64,000 bases of DNA from Clostridium sp. 12(A) (GTDB taxonomy: Bacteria; Bacillota; Clostridia; Lachnospirales; Lachnospiraceae): the NCBI GenBank assembly GCA_000526575.1, contig JAGI01000002.1, positions 1,054,001 to 1,118,000 on the forward strand, written 5' to 3'. Shown one piece after another: positions 50,552-61,434 of this stretch; position 1 is the stretch's first letter; each line of letters begins with the position of its first letter. The position numbers and the translations under genes are program-made. The notes under the pieces were generated by a model. That model was given only the letters and a program-made list of their open reading frames with translations, had not been told where the DNA came from and did no database searches.

Positions 50552-52540
50552 TTATGTACCAGGACTTTGTAGAAGTGGCTGCTCCTGGCTTTCTTTCTGT
50601 TCCAGTTTAACAAATACACGAAGCAGTTCACTTACGCTCCATGCCTGTGCAAAACACCCTTGTGAAACCGTAGGATTATCACCATCATAGATTTCTGCAA
50701 TCTGTCCAATACACCCTTCTCTCATACAAGCCTCTAAGACAGATAACTGTTCCTTTACTTTGATGCGTGCTTTCTCGCCGTAATCGTTAACCTTTAAGTA
50801 TGCCAGATAATATGCGCCCAGAGGGAATGCCCAAACCGTTCCCTGGTGATATGCCATATCCCGGTTAAAAAGAGAACCTCCATAATGAGCCTTAAAATCC
50901 TTATCAAACTTGCTTAGGCTTCTTAATCCATAAGGGGTATAGAGTGTTTCATACACTTTATTGACCACTTTGATTTCCGATTCACGATCAAGTATAGAAA
51001 AGGGCTGTGACACTGCCCATATCTGATTACAACGAATCTGATCATCCGCTGCTTCGCCTGACACCAAATCCTTTAAGCAATGCTCTTTCTCATTCCAGAA
51101 CTTTTCCTGAAAGCTCTTCCGCACCAAATCAGAAAGTTCCTTATATGATCTCTCTGGCATTTTTAAAAGCCTTGCAAAATAACCCATGATCTTTAAATCA
51201 TTAAACCAATAGGCATTAATTTCCACCGGCTTCCCGTGTCTAGGTGTAGGAAGGATATCGCCAAAACGAACATCCATCCAGGTTACCTGCTCTAATCCGC
51301 TGCCTGCCATGATTAAGCCATCATAATCCATCTTGATATGGTAATCAGTTCCCCTCTGATACCATTCAATGATGTCTTCCATAACGGGATATGCTTCTTT
51401 TACGAATTTCAAATCATTACTTACCAGATAATATTCGTATACTGCGCCGATGAACAAAAGGGAGGCATCTACCGTATTATATAAGGGGTCATGTCCTCCT
51501 TCCGGAAACATATTCGGCATCAGCCCCTTATTCTCATAATGCATAAAAGTATAAAAAATACTTTTGGCTTCCTCAAAACGCCTGGTAGCAATACAACAGC
51601 CAATCATGGAAATCATTGTATCCCTGCCCCAATCTGCAAAGAAGGGATATCCTGCCATTAACGTTTTCCCTCTTGTAGAATCACGTTCCACCAGGAATTG
51701 ATCCGCACTTTTTACCAGATGTTTTGCCAACTCATCTTTCACACCAGATTGTGTAATTAGAAGCTTCTGCCGCTCTTCTTCCTGACTAAAATAATCTGAT
51801 ATTTCTTTTTTTTCATTAATAGGTTCTGTACTATAAATAAGATTCAACACTCCGTCAGATCCAGGGCTGACGGAAATTGTAATGCTGTGATTATGTGCCG
51901 AAACACCGATTGCCTCCCTCCCGTCTCGTGCATCATAGCCAAAGTATAAATCTTTTTCATATTTTGTCCCATGTTCTGTCAAACTGCCATTGGTTTTACA
52001 ATATAACATCAACCCATTACTTTTAATCACGTTATCCTTGATTTCGAATTCCTGATTGCTATTTAAGGTTTCTCCCTTGGATACAAATTGCATATGGGGT
52101 GTAACTGTTAAAATCACTTCAGTGTCCATGTAATTTGTCATCTCGTATTGCAGCACTACAGAATTTTCTCTATGTACCAAAACTAATTGCTTTTTAATCT
52201 CAACACCTTTCACTTGATAAATCCAGATGGGATAATCTTCAAAACTGAATTGATTTAAATAGCGGTAACCTGTCTGATTTTTTGTATGATCAACAAATTC
52301 CTGGCTGGATATATTATACTCTTTATTACATACCGAAAGTTGTTCTTCCATTCGTGTGATCATGTGATATCTATGATTTGGAGCTACCATGCAAGCCATT
52401 AGTAAAGCATGATCATTTCTGGTGTTAGAACCAATTCCAGATAGCGAGGAATACCCCCCAAAACCATTGGTAAGTAAATAAGAATTCTCCTGTCCTTTAT
52501 CCATGGTCTTCCAATCATACTTTCCGTAAATAAATTTCAT
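50552..52540 (-). CDS. Glycogen debranching enzyme (amylo-alpha-1,6-glucosidase, GH133-like)
   Basis: 662 residues. N-terminal GDE_N-type beta domain (ENSYLLTNGFGGYSSLSGIGSNTRNDHALL) and an (alpha/alpha)6 C-terminal domain with ERDSTRGKTLMAGYPFFADWGRDTMISM, AVYEYYLVSND and AYHQGTVWAFPLGAYYLAYL. Removes alpha-1,6 branches after phosphorylase has trimmed chains. Fits the glgP-malQ gene set. The stop overlaps the next gene's upstream ATG. Confidence 0.9.
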   Translation of the reverse strand: MKFIYGKYDWKTMDKGQENSYLLTNGFGGYSSLSGIGSNTRNDHALLMACMVAPNHRYHMITRMEEQLSVCNKEYNISSQEFVDHTKNQTGYRYLNQFSFEDYPIWIYQVKGVEIKKQLVLVHRENSVVLQYEMTNYMDTEVILTVTPHMQFVSKGETLNSNQEFEIKDNVIKSNGLMLYCKTNGSLTEHGTKYEKDLYFGYDARDGREAIGVSAHNHSITISVSPGSDGVLNLIYSTEPINEKKEISDYFSQEEERQKLLITQSGVKDELAKHLVKSADQFLVERDSTRGKTLMAGYPFFADWGRDTMISMIGCCIATRRFEEAKSIFYTFMHYENKGLMPNMFPEGGHDPLYNTVDASLLFIGAVYEYYLVSNDLKFVKEAYPVMEDIIEWYQRGTDYHIKMDYDGLIMAGSGLEQVTWMDVRFGDILPTPRHGKPVEINAYWFNDLKIMGYFARLLKMPERSYKELSDLVRKSFQEKFWNEKEHCLKDLVSGEAADDQIRCNQIWAVSQPFSILDRESEIKVVNKVYETLYTPYGLRSLSKFDKDFKAHYGGSLFNRDMAYHQGTVWAFPLGAYYLAYLKVNDYGEKARIKVKEQLSVLEACMREGCIGQIAEIYDGDNPTVSQGCFAQAWSVSELLRVFVKLEQKESQEQPLLQSPGT

Positions 52541-52580
52541 TTTGTCCTCCAGTTCATTTTAATGTTTTTGCCGTTCATAT

Positions 52581-53453
52581 TTATCCCTTGACAGCACCTG
52601 ATACTCCCTCTACATAGAATTTTTGTGAAAACAAAAAGATAAATGCAATTGGAATTGAGATTAATACACAGCCTGCAAAAAACTGAGTATAATAATATTC
52701 CACAAATTCTTTCTCCAGCATGGTCCATAAGCCAATCGCAATGGTGTAATACTGTCTGTCCTGTCCCAATATTACTTTGGCAAAAATATAGTCAACCCAT
52801 GGTCCCATAAAAGAGGTTAAAAGTGTTGTAACAATAACCGGTCTGGATAGAGGAATTGTAATTTTACGAAATACCTCCCACTTAGTTGCACCATCAATAA
52901 AGGCAGCTTCATCAATAGTTTTTGGAATGGTATCAAAAAAACCCTTAACAACCAGATATCCCAGTCCCGAACTGCCTGAATATACCATAACCAGAGCAAC
53001 TAACTTCATAGGACCTGACTCTAAAAATCCAAATCCCTTTAATATATAGTAAACTGCATACATTGACATGAAACCCGGAAACATACCAAGTATTAAGGCA
53101 ATATTCATCATATTTTTACGCATTTTGAATCTTAGTCTGGATGTTACATAAGCAACACATAAAACAAAAAATGTGGATAATAAGCAAGAACATATTGCTA
53201 CGATTAATGTGTTGAAAAACCATCTTTCATAGTTTAAATTGCTTGCCGAATCAAATAATTTTTTATAATTATTCAGTGTATATCCTCTTGGGAATATATA
53301 ACTCTTATAGGATCCTCCTTCTGCACGAAAAGAGGTCAGGATAACAAAAAAAATCGGCAGTACCCATATAAATCCCAGAATTCCCAAAAACACATGAACA
53401 ATAGTATTTTGAATGAATCGTCTTCTTTTTAATGATTTTGTTTTTCTCTTCAT
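52581..53453 (-). CDS. malG: Maltodextrin ABC transporter permease, MalG-like
   Basis: 290 residues, six membrane helices. BPD_transp_1 domain with the EAA loop EAAFIDGATKWEVFRKITIPLSRPV, which contacts the ATPase. Ends with SQKFYVEGVSGAVKG, the common MalG tail. The ATG overlaps the malF stop (TAATG). No ATPase gene is in the window; a shared MsmK/MalK-type ATPase elsewhere is expected. Confidence 0.92.
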   Translation of the reverse strand: MKRKTKSLKRRRFIQNTIVHVFLGILGFIWVLPIFFVILTSFRAEGGSYKSYIFPRGYTLNNYKKLFDSASNLNYERWFFNTLIVAICSCLLSTFFVLCVAYVTSRLRFKMRKNMMNIALILGMFPGFMSMYAVYYILKGFGFLESGPMKLVALVMVYSGSSGLGYLVVKGFFDTIPKTIDEAAFIDGATKWEVFRKITIPLSRPVIVTTLLTSFMGPWVDYIFAKVILGQDRQYYTIAIGLWTMLEKEFVEYYYTQFFAGCVLISIPIAFIFLFSQKFYVEGVSGAVKG

Positions 53454-54847
53454 TATTGGAACGCCTCCTCATCTTTATAGGAACCTGTGTGGCGATAAGT
53501 TAATAAAGATAATATTGCCAGTATCATAAAGACTACAATGCCGATAACAGCACCTAAATTGTAATCTTTATTCGTAATGGTCAATTTATATAACCAGGTT
53601 ACTAGCAGATCTGTCTTACCAGCATAATAGTATTCCAGTGATTCTGGTCCGCCACCTGATAATAAAAAGATTACGTTAAAATTATTAATATTTCCGACAA
53701 AGGAGGTAATTAAATATGGTGTTGTGATAAACAGCATATAGGGTAATGTTATTTTGAAAAATGAGACAATTGCATTGGCACCATCCACCTTTGCAGCCTC
53801 ATATAAATCTTTGGGTATATTTTGCAAAATACCAGTTGTCGTTAACATGGAAAACGGGACACCGATCCAGACATTAATACAGATAATTGTAATCTTAGCC
53901 AGTGTCGAATCAGTAAAAAACGGAATTGCCTCTGTCGGTCCAATGATACCGATATTACGCAGCATTGCATTCACCGGACCGTTTGTATTGAAGATTGTTC
54001 TCATGGTAAGTAGCGATACAAACTGAGGCACTGCGATAGACATGATAAAGATAAATCTCCAAAACTTTTTATATCTGGTACCTTCCCGATTGATTACAAT
54101 TGCTAACAACATTCCAAAAATGTAACAGGAAAATGTAGCACATACTGCCCATATAATAGTCCAGTTAAGTACCGGCCAGAATGTGCCAGATAATGAACCG
54201 TTTTGGGCAAACATTGCTGAAAAGTTTTTAATCCCAACCCAGTCGAAGAGATTTCCCGGTGTCTGATGGTTTTTATCGTAGTTCGTAAATGCAATTAATA
54301 TCATAAAAACAAGGGGAACAATCGTGAAACATAAGATACCTGATATCGGCAAAAACAAAAGGGATTTATGTAGGTTTTGCTCCTTCAAAGATGCCAAATC
54401 ATCTTTGAAGGAGGGAATTGCTTTGCCGTATTCTATTTTTTTCTGTGTTATATAAGCACTTTTTATAGATGTCATTGCAAAAATCACAAAACCAAGAGTC
54501 AGAAATATTGTTACAACACCATAAAGCAGACATAACATGGAATTATCCCCTGGTACATATTCATAAATCTGCTTCGCTTCATTAAAAACCTCTGCCTGAA
54601 CACTGGTTCCTAATGTTATAAAGTCTGCAATGGAATTGAAACCAACTGTGCTCATATAATAAATATAAACAATTTCTACAAAAAACATAAGCAAGCCACG
54701 AATCATTTGTTTATGCACTAAATTACCTAAACCAAATATTAGGGCGGATAATTTTGTTATCCCATTTCCTTGAATAAAAGAAGCAATTCCCCCTATATCA
54801 CGAAGCGATGTATTAATATTTGACTTCTTTACCTTTTTGCGAGCCAT
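53453..54847 (-). CDS. malF: Maltodextrin ABC transporter permease, MalF-like
   Basis: 464 residues with about eight membrane helices and an N-terminal extension (first 60 residues basic, then TM). EAA loop: LYEAAKVDGANAIVSFFKITLPYM. Preceded by a long insertion between the first helices. Pairs with the MalG-like permease. Substrate by context: maltodextrins. Confidence 0.9.
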   Translation of the reverse strand: MARKKVKKSNINTSLRDIGGIASFIQGNGITKLSALIFGLGNLVHKQMIRGLLMFFVEIVYIYYMSTVGFNSIADFITLGTSVQAEVFNEAKQIYEYVPGDNSMLCLLYGVVTIFLTLGFVIFAMTSIKSAYITQKKIEYGKAIPSFKDDLASLKEQNLHKSLLFLPISGILCFTIVPLVFMILIAFTNYDKNHQTPGNLFDWVGIKNFSAMFAQNGSLSGTFWPVLNWTIIWAVCATFSCYIFGMLLAIVINREGTRYKKFWRFIFIMSIAVPQFVSLLTMRTIFNTNGPVNAMLRNIGIIGPTEAIPFFTDSTLAKITIICINVWIGVPFSMLTTTGILQNIPKDLYEAAKVDGANAIVSFFKITLPYMLFITTPYLITSFVGNINNFNVIFLLSGGGPESLEYYYAGKTDLLVTWLYKLTITNKDYNLGAVIGIVVFMILAILSLLTYRHTGSYKDEEAFQ

Positions 54848-54893
54848 GATCCAATCCTCTCTAAACTATCCATGAATTTCTGTCAATAGTTTT

Positions 54894-56174
54894 TTATTCT
54901 ACCTTTAATGTAGCTACAAATGTATCTAATTTTTTCTGTACATTCTCTTTGTTTAGCTCACCAGTTTTAATTTCAGTTGCAATGCCAACCGCATTAGACC
55001 AGTATTTTGAGGTAAATTCTACGGATGTAGGCTGCATAACAGATGCTGTGTTCACTTCGTCTACGATAACCTTTGCCACTTCATCCGCCTGTAATTCTTC
55101 AGATTGTCCAGCCTTAAGATTGGTAGGTACCTGACCATTTTTTTCAAATCGTTCTAACTGCATCTCTTCACTCCCGAGATAAGCTGCAAATGCTACTGCT
55201 ACAGCAGGATTTTTTGACTGAGAGTTAACACCAATTGCTTTGGAACCATAGAAGCCTTTTAACTGATAATTCTTTCCGTCTGGATTGAAAGTTGGGATAA
55301 CTGCCAAACCTAAATCATCGCCTAAAGCCTCCTTATAAAGATTATAGTTCCAGGATCCGTCAAACCAAGCACCGATTCTGTGGTCTGCTGTTAATTCGGA
55401 CAAAGAAACATCATCTGCAAATGCTGTTTTAGGGTTATTTATTAAGTCAATCAAGTAATTTGTTACAGCAACACCAGTCAGATTATTCCAGTTAGCGCCA
55501 GCTGCAAAATCGGTCTGGCTTTCACCATAGATTGTTAAGCCTGCTCCGTAGTACCAGGCGCCTAATTTCCATCCGCCAGCAGGGTCAAAGCAGAAATTAT
55601 AGACTTTATCGCCTGTATCTTTCGCCATAATGCCTTCAACGGATTTTATGTCTTCTGCATTTAACAACGATTTATCATAATACATAATGAATGTGTTATG
55701 AGTAAAAGGAATCCCATAGATTGCATCGTCTTTTGTTACTGTTTTTACAACAGATTCACCCATTGTGGACCTAACCATTTCTTCTGTGCTTCCGCCAAGT
55801 CTCGCAATAGCTCCTGCATTGATTAACTCATTTAACTGGTCACTTGCAAAGAAGAAGACATCACCGGCGGCTGATACATCCTTTAATATTTCATCTTTTA
55901 AAGTATCTTCCCCTTGTGTTTCAACATTAAATGTAATATTCCACTCAGGATGTAATGCTTGAAAAGATTTTGTCATAGAATCCAGGGTTCCTGTTTGAAT
56001 TTGATTTTCGGGGGCCCAAATTTTTAATGTTACAGGTTCTGCTTCTCCCGTTTTGGTTGTGTCTGACTTCATAGGTCCCGGAGTTGTACCATTGCTTGTA
56101 ACATTATTACTGCAGGCAGAAGAAGATACTACCATTGCAGCGACCATAAGTAAGGCAAAAAAACTTCTCTTCAT
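54894..56174 (-). CDS. malE: Maltodextrin-binding lipoprotein, MalE-like
   Basis: 426 residues. Lipoprotein signal: MKRSFFALLMVAAMVVSSSA with Cys21 (SSAC lipobox), then a Thr-rich linker and an extracellular solute-binding domain of family 1 (VTLKIWAPENQIQTG, KSFQALHPEWNITF, GIPFTHNTFIMYYDKSLL). Captures maltodextrins and delivers them to MalFG. GGGGAGG precedes the ATG. The 109-base gap to glgP may hold a separate promoter, but I could not fix one. Confidence 0.92.
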   Translation of the reverse strand: MKRSFFALLMVAAMVVSSSACSNNVTSNGTTPGPMKSDTTKTGEAEPVTLKIWAPENQIQTGTLDSMTKSFQALHPEWNITFNVETQGEDTLKDEILKDVSAAGDVFFFASDQLNELINAGAIARLGGSTEEMVRSTMGESVVKTVTKDDAIYGIPFTHNTFIMYYDKSLLNAEDIKSVEGIMAKDTGDKVYNFCFDPAGGWKLGAWYYGAGLTIYGESQTDFAAGANWNNLTGVAVTNYLIDLINNPKTAFADDVSLSELTADHRIGAWFDGSWNYNLYKEALGDDLGLAVIPTFNPDGKNYQLKGFYGSKAIGVNSQSKNPAVAVAFAAYLGSEEMQLERFEKNGQVPTNLKAGQSEELQADEVAKVIVDEVNTASVMQPTSVEFTSKYWSNAVGIATEIKTGELNKENVQKKLDTFVATLKVE

Positions 56175-56283
56175 AAAATACCTCCCCTTAATAAATAATT
56201 TTGATTTTCATCATTCATAGTTTATATCATAAATCAACAGTTTTCTTCATTGATTCACAACCAATATCATTAAATTATAAAGC

Positions 56284-58533
56284 TTATAACTTCCAAATGT
56301 CCTGATTATAGCCCCTGATTGTTCTATCGGAGGAGAAATATCCAGCGCGGCTGATGTTTTCCAACATCATTTTTGACCATTTGACACTGTCTTCATAATC
56401 TTCAATGATTTCTTCCTTTTTCGAGATGTATTCTCTCAAATCCAGTAAGGACATGAACCAATCCTTTGAAATAAATTCATGATGCAAACGTTCCAGATTC
56501 TCTTTCCTGCCGACCTGCATCAGGGTATCGCTTACAATAAAGTCAACCAGTTTATGAATCAATGCATCATTTTCATAAAAATCCTTTGATACATAATCTT
56601 GTTTATCGTAATGGGCAATGACCTCTTCACTGGATTTTCCAAAGATATAAATATTATCTTCCCCCACCAAATCTGCGATTTCTACATTGGCACCATCCAT
56701 TGTTCCCAGGGTAATTGCTCCGTTTAACATGAACTTCATATTCCCCGTACCGCTGGCTTCCTTGGAGGCCAAAGATATCTGTTCCGATATCTCGCATGCA
56801 GGAATCAGCTTTTCTGCTAACGTAACATTGTAGTTTTCAACCATGACTACGTTTAGATAAGGATTTACTTCCGGATCCTTAGAAATCAAGTCCTGCAAAC
56901 ATAAAATCAGATGAATAATATCTTTGGCTATGATATAAGCAGGAGCTGCTTTTGCACCAAATATGATTGTAATCGGTGTTTTTGGCTTATTGCCCTTTTT
57001 GATCTCCAAATATTTATAAATAACATACAATGCATTCATTTGCTGTCTTTTATATTCATGTAAACGCTTAATTTGAATATCAAAGATGGAGTTCTCATTA
57101 ATCGGAATTCCCTGTGTCTGCATTAAGTATTCTTTTAGTACCTTCTTGTTCTCATTTTTTATCTGAAGCAGTGTATTTAATACTTTGCTGTCTTCTCTAA
57201 ACGCCAACAGCTTCTCCAATTGTCCTGCATCCTTTTTAAATCCGTCACCAATCAATTCGCTGATATAGGAGGTCAATGGATAATTGCAATGCATGAGCCA
57301 GCGCCTGAACGTAATACCATTGGTTTTGTTATTGAATTTCTGTGGATATATTTTATAAAAATTATTGAGTTCATTTTCTTTTAAGATTTCCGTGTGCAGG
57401 GCTGCAACGCCATTTACACTAAAACCGTAATGGATATCGATGTGAGCCATGTGCACGCACTCCTCTTTGTCGATGATATATACGGACGGATCATCAAATT
57501 TACTTCTGACCCTTTGATCCAGTACTTCAATAATCGGAAGCAGATGAGGCACTACTTTCTCTAAATATCTAATCGGCCATTTTTCCAAGGCCTCTGCTAA
57601 GATTGTATGATTGGTGTAAGCGCAGGTCTTCGAAACAATCTCAATTGCTTCCTCCATATCAATTCCCTTTTGTATCAGTAAACGGATCAGTTCAGGAATA
57701 ATCATGGTGGGATGGGTATCATTGATTTGAATTACCGCATATTCGTTTAAATCCTTTAATGAACTTCCTTTCTTCTCACATTCTTCAATAATCATCTGCG
57801 CTCCATTGCTTACCATAAAGTATTGTTGGTAGATTCTGAGCAATTCTCCTTTCTCATCACTGTCATCCGGGTATAAAAACAGAGTGAGATTTCGCCTGAT
57901 ATCCTCTTTGTCAAAGGAAATCCCAGCCCCTACTATAGATTCATCCACTGTATCAAGGTCAAACAGATGAAGGTGATTGGTACGATTCTCGTAACCAGTT
58001 ACTGCAATATCATACAGCGTTGAAGTGACTGAAAAATCTTTGAAGGGAACCGTATAAGAAATGTCTCTCTTCGTTAACCAACTATGTTTGGTAATCCATG
58101 GATTGGTGGTTTCTTTTTGCAGATTCTCTTTAAATAACTGGCGGAATAACCCTAAGTGGTAATTCAAACCGATACCGTCACCGTTTAATCCCAGACTGGC
58201 AATGGAATCCAGAAAACAAGCTGCTAATCTTCCCAAGCCACCGTTTCCCAAAGACGGTTCTAGCTCTACATTTTCGATTTCTGTAATTGATTTACCATTC
58301 TGAGCCAACTCCTCTCTTACCTCATCGTAAATTCCCAAGTTGATCAGGTTATTGGATAATAACTTACCAATCAAAAATTCAGCAGATATGTAGTAAACCT
58401 TCTTCTTACTCTCTTTCCCTTTTTTTTCATTTGCCATGCTTTTTGTCATTTCCAAAAGTGCCATGTAGATTTCTTCATTGCTGCATTCTTGAAGCTTTTT
58501 CCCGTATTGATCTTGTACTGATTTTCCTAACAT
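56284..58533 (-). CDS. glgP: Glycogen/maltodextrin phosphorylase
   Basis: 749 residues, slightly short for the family (about 800) but with the complete core. PLP lysine motif [25 protein letters not shown], substrate region [19 protein letters not shown] and [17 protein letters not shown]. Releases glucose-1-phosphate from alpha-1,4 chains. Start is uncertain: ATG 58533 ([17 protein letters not shown]) is taken; GTG 58554 and ATG 58545 are in frame but poorly spaced. Downstream of malQ. Confidence 0.93.
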   Translation of the reverse strand: MLGKSVQDQYGKKLQECSNEEIYMALLEMTKSMANEKKGKESKKKVYYISAEFLIGKLLSNNLINLGIYDEVREELAQNGKSITEIENVELEPSLGNGGLGRLAACFLDSIASLGLNGDGIGLNYHLGLFRQLFKENLQKETTNPWITKHSWLTKRDISYTVPFKDFSVTSTLYDIAVTGYENRTNHLHLFDLDTVDESIVGAGISFDKEDIRRNLTLFLYPDDSDEKGELLRIYQQYFMVSNGAQMIIEECEKKGSSLKDLNEYAVIQINDTHPTMIIPELIRLLIQKGIDMEEAIEIVSKTCAYTNHTILAEALEKWPIRYLEKVVPHLLPIIEVLDQRVRSKFDDPSVYIIDKEECVHMAHIDIHYGFSVNGVAALHTEILKENELNNFYKIYPQKFNNKTNGITFRRWLMHCNYPLTSYISELIGDGFKKDAGQLEKLLAFREDSKVLNTLLQIKNENKKVLKEYLMQTQGIPINENSIFDIQIKRLHEYKRQQMNALYVIYKYLEIKKGNKPKTPITIIFGAKAAPAYIIAKDIIHLILCLQDLISKDPEVNPYLNVVMVENYNVTLAEKLIPACEISEQISLASKEASGTGNMKFMLNGAITLGTMDGANVEIADLVGEDNIYIFGKSSEEVIAHYDKQDYVSKDFYENDALIHKLVDFIVSDTLMQVGRKENLERLHHEFISKDWFMSLLDLREYISKKEEIIEDYEDSVKWSKMMLENISRAGYFSSDRTIRGYNQDIWKL

Positions 58534-58644
58534 TCTAACTACCATACCTTTCACTAATACTTGCCAGACTCCAGCTGCAAGTACAAAATTAGGTGCTCTA
58601 TTTCTTACTCACACCGTTCCTTACTTCCTAAGCAGCAAATACGC

Positions 58645-60097
58645 TTACCGATTACTGTTTTGAATCAGCTCTTTGATGTTACTAATTTCCTGTTTGAACT
58701 CGTCATAGCTTTTTAACTTCCATTCCCAATTAGGGGAACCCAGTGTACCCGGCGTATTGATTCTTCCTTTGTTCCCTAAGTCAATCACATCCTGCATGGG
58801 AACAATGGCGATGTCTGCAATACTGTCAAGGGTCAATTTAAGAAAGCTCTTTGAAATGGCCTTATTCTTATAACCAAGCTTTTCTAGTGCTTTTCTGATC
58901 GCAGCCTGTGTTTCTTTCACCTGTGAATCATACCAGCCACGAATTGTTTGATTATCATGACTTCCTGTATAGATCACCATATTACTTACATCTTCAAAGT
59001 CATTGTTGTCTTCCATCGGGTCAAATGTAAACTGTACAATTTTCATTCCCTTTAGCTGATAATGATTCTTTAATGCATGAACCTCTTTCCTTAAATTCCC
59101 CAAATCTTCTGCAATGATTTCGAGCCGGGGAAATTTTTCTTTAATCAAATCCAACACTTCATATCCAGGTGCCTCAGCCCAATTTCCTTCAACTGCAGTA
59201 TCGCAGGCGGCAGGAATCATCCAATAGGTATCAAATGCCCTGAAATGATCAATTCGGAGGTAATTAAACAGTTTACTGTTATATGCAATACGATCAATCC
59301 AAAAGCTGTAGTTGGTTTCCTTTAAGTACTCCCAATCATAAATCGGATTCCCCCATCTTTGCCCTGTTTCACTAAAGTAATCCGGTGGTACCCCTGCGAT
59401 AAATACAGGCCTTCCATCTGAATCCAATAAGAAGCATTTTTGATTCATCCATACATCCAAAGAATCGATTCCTACATAAAAACGGAATATCTCCCATAAT
59501 CTTGATGCCGTGATTGTTGGCATAGCCCTTTAATTTCATCCATTGTTTATAGAATTGGTACTGCACAAACATCTCATAATTAATTTCATTGCTGTAAACA
59601 GAGATATCATACTTCTTATCTTTGATCCATTCTTTTTGTTCCAGGCTCCATTCATTCCAGCATCTTAGGTGATTCTGCTTCTTTAAGGTAAGAAATACTG
59701 CATATAAGTACACCCATTCCTGAGCGGCAAAATCCTTATACTCTTTCATCGGTACGAAGTGATCAAATGCCTCCCTTAAATAAAGACCTTTGAATGCCCT
59801 TACCTTTTCATAATCCACACAAGAGCTGTGCTCCATAAACTTGGGCGGTTCTTTCTTTAGTAATCCTTCTAAAAACAACTCTTCCAAGCTGATATAAATC
59901 TCATCCCCCGCAAAGGAAGAGTAGGGCTGATAGGGCGAATTACCATACCCCAAGGGATTTAACGGCAGTATCTGCCATATATGAAATCCACTTTTTTCTA
60001 ATAAATCTATTAATTCATAACTATACTTGCCCATATCCCCAACTCCATGATCGGATGGCAGTGACGATAAAGGCAAAAGCATTCCTGCTTCTCTCAT
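58645..60097 (-). pseudogene. malQ: 4-alpha-glucanotransferase, broken by a single-base frameshift
   Basis: Amylomaltase that rearranges maltodextrins for phosphorylase. The start (MREAGMLLPLSSLPSDHGVG, AGGAG upstream of ATG 60097) through GIKIMGDIPF is in one frame. The rest, YVGIDSLDVWMNQKCFLLD onwards, is in another. The two join exactly if one T is removed from the five-T run (A-run 59478-59482 on the plus strand), giving an enzyme of about 483 residues. Catalytic residues (LRIDHFRAFD, IIAEDLG, GSHDNQT) lie after the shift, so the first-frame product would be inactive. Either a true mutation, a slippage site, or a sequencing error in a homopolymer. Confidence 0.88.
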
Positions 60098-60177
60098 ATA
60101 ACAGATTCTCCTTTTTCTACTTTTTTTGCATATAGATTCCTTTTGGTTGTAAAATACAATGTGGTTGCAATCCATTC

Positions 60178-60234
60178 GGAAAACGGTTTCCGTACTTTTA
60201 AAAAAATTATATGGATATTATCCTTATTTTTGAA
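60178..60234 (-). promoter_or_regulatory. malQ promoter and LacI-type operator
   Basis: TTCAAA (60229-60234), 17-base spacer, TATAAT (60206-60211), then the palindrome GGAAAACGGTTTCC (60178-60191) about 15 bases after the -10. The same 14-mer occurs in the lacI-type gene promoter. Confidence 0.78.
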
Positions 60235-61219
60235 TAACATCCATATAGTTAATTTTACATACCTCATAGGGTATCAGAACATGTCTTCCTGTTTCTCCAT
60301 TAAGCAATTTCTTGAGTTCATCAAAAGCCTGCTTAGACTTCCTGTTAAAATCCTGTTTCACTGTATTCATCGCAATTTGGGTATATCCCATTAATCGAAT
60401 GCCATCAAAACCGCATACGGGACGGAATAAATCCATCTCTGTCAATGCAAACACCGCACCGATGGCCATTAAGTCTGATGCACATACAACCACATTAATC
60501 TTGGAAGCATACTTTTGTGTAATCTTTCTTGCTTTATATTCATTAAAATCACCGTACTCTATAATAAGTTCAAAATGATACTCTTTCTGCAGCCTTTTCA
60601 TGGCCTCTAACCTTCGGTCCGTTATGTATCCGCCTGCACCGCCTGCAATATAAAGTACGTTATTAATATAGTCATTCTCATCAAAAGTTTTCTTTGCTAC
60701 ATCATACTGCGCCTGAAAGTGGTCGATAGATACAGATGAAGTTCTTGCATTGGTGATTGGAGAATCAACTAAAACACAAAAAAACTCTTGCTTCTCAATA
60801 ATCTTATATATGTTCTTATTCTCTATAGATAAATTATATATAATTAAACAATTAATTCTTTGGGATTTCAAAAAATTAGTAACCTCTTTCCAGTCCATCT
60901 CTTCAAACTGAGAACTAAAAAATGTCACCACTTCTATACGGTATTCTTTTGCTTTTTCAAAAGCTCCTGTTAAGTGCTGCATATTGATTTCTTCTACAAA
61001 CTGGCTATTATGCCGAATATCAACAATCAGTCCCACTCGGTTAAATTCCTTTTTAGAAAGGGATATGGCAATTGAGTTCGGCACATATCCTAACTCTTCA
61101 ACAGCTTTCTCCACCTTTAATCTGGTCTCTTCGCTCACCAGAGAATAATTATTTAAAACCTTAGATACTGTAGATTTTGCTACTCCCGCCTTTTTCGCCA
61201 CATCGTTTATAGATACCAT
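60224..61219 (-). CDS. LacI-family transcriptional regulator of the maltodextrin genes
   Basis: 331 residues: HTH SINDVAKKAGVAKSTVSKVLNN and a sugar-binding PBP1 domain (residues about 60-330). ATG 61219 is preceded by GGGAGG; an upstream in-frame start has no site. The identical palindrome GGAAAACGGTTTCC in its own promoter and in the malQ promoter makes it the likely repressor of the cluster (MalR-like), relieved by a maltodextrin-derived sugar. Effector inferred from context only. Confidence 0.93.
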   Translation of the reverse strand: MVSINDVAKKAGVAKSTVSKVLNNYSLVSEETRLKVEKAVEELGYVPNSIAISLSKKEFNRVGLIVDIRHNSQFVEEINMQHLTGAFEKAKEYRIEVVTFFSSQFEEMDWKEVTNFLKSQRINCLIIYNLSIENKNIYKIIEKQEFFCVLVDSPITNARTSSVSIDHFQAQYDVAKKTFDENDYINNVLYIAGGAGGYITDRRLEAMKRLQKEYHFELIIEYGDFNEYKARKITQKYASKINVVVCASDLMAIGAVFALTEMDLFRPVCGFDGIRLMGYTQIAMNTVKQDFNRKSKQAFDELKKLLNGETGRHVLIPYEVCKINYMDVIQK

Positions 61220-61234
61220 CAAATTGCCTCCCAC

Positions 61235-61285
61235 GGAAAACGGTTTCCTTTTTCTTAATATACAATTATTTATTCTTCTTGTCAA
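61235..61285 (-). promoter_or_regulatory. lacI-type gene promoter and operator
   Basis: TTGACA (61280-61285), 17-base spacer, TATATT (61257-61262), palindrome GGAAAACGGTTTCC (61235-61248) directly after the -10. Supports autoregulation. Confidence 0.82.
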
Positions 61286-61322
61286 TGCCTTTTTTGATAT
61301 TGTTCATCTCGCTTCTTTTGGT

Positions 61323-61334
61323 CCCCCCCCCCCC
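61323..61334. repeat. Poly-C tract (12 bases)
   Basis: Run of 12 C (G on the other strand) about 38 bases upstream of the lacI-type -35 and about 150 bases before the polymerase gene. Length may vary; no gene is crossed. Confidence 0.8.
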
Positions 61335-61434
61335 TTCTTTCTGACCATACGGTTCTATGAAAGCAAATATGGCACTAACTTCGACATGGATGAAAGTTGT
61401 TTCTTTATTTTTTCTATAATTTTCCTCTATTATT

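Noticed and set aside
56175-56283. LacI-type operator before malE
   Set aside because: Only a partial match (GAAAACTGTTGA) to the 14-mer; not palindromic enough to list as a site.
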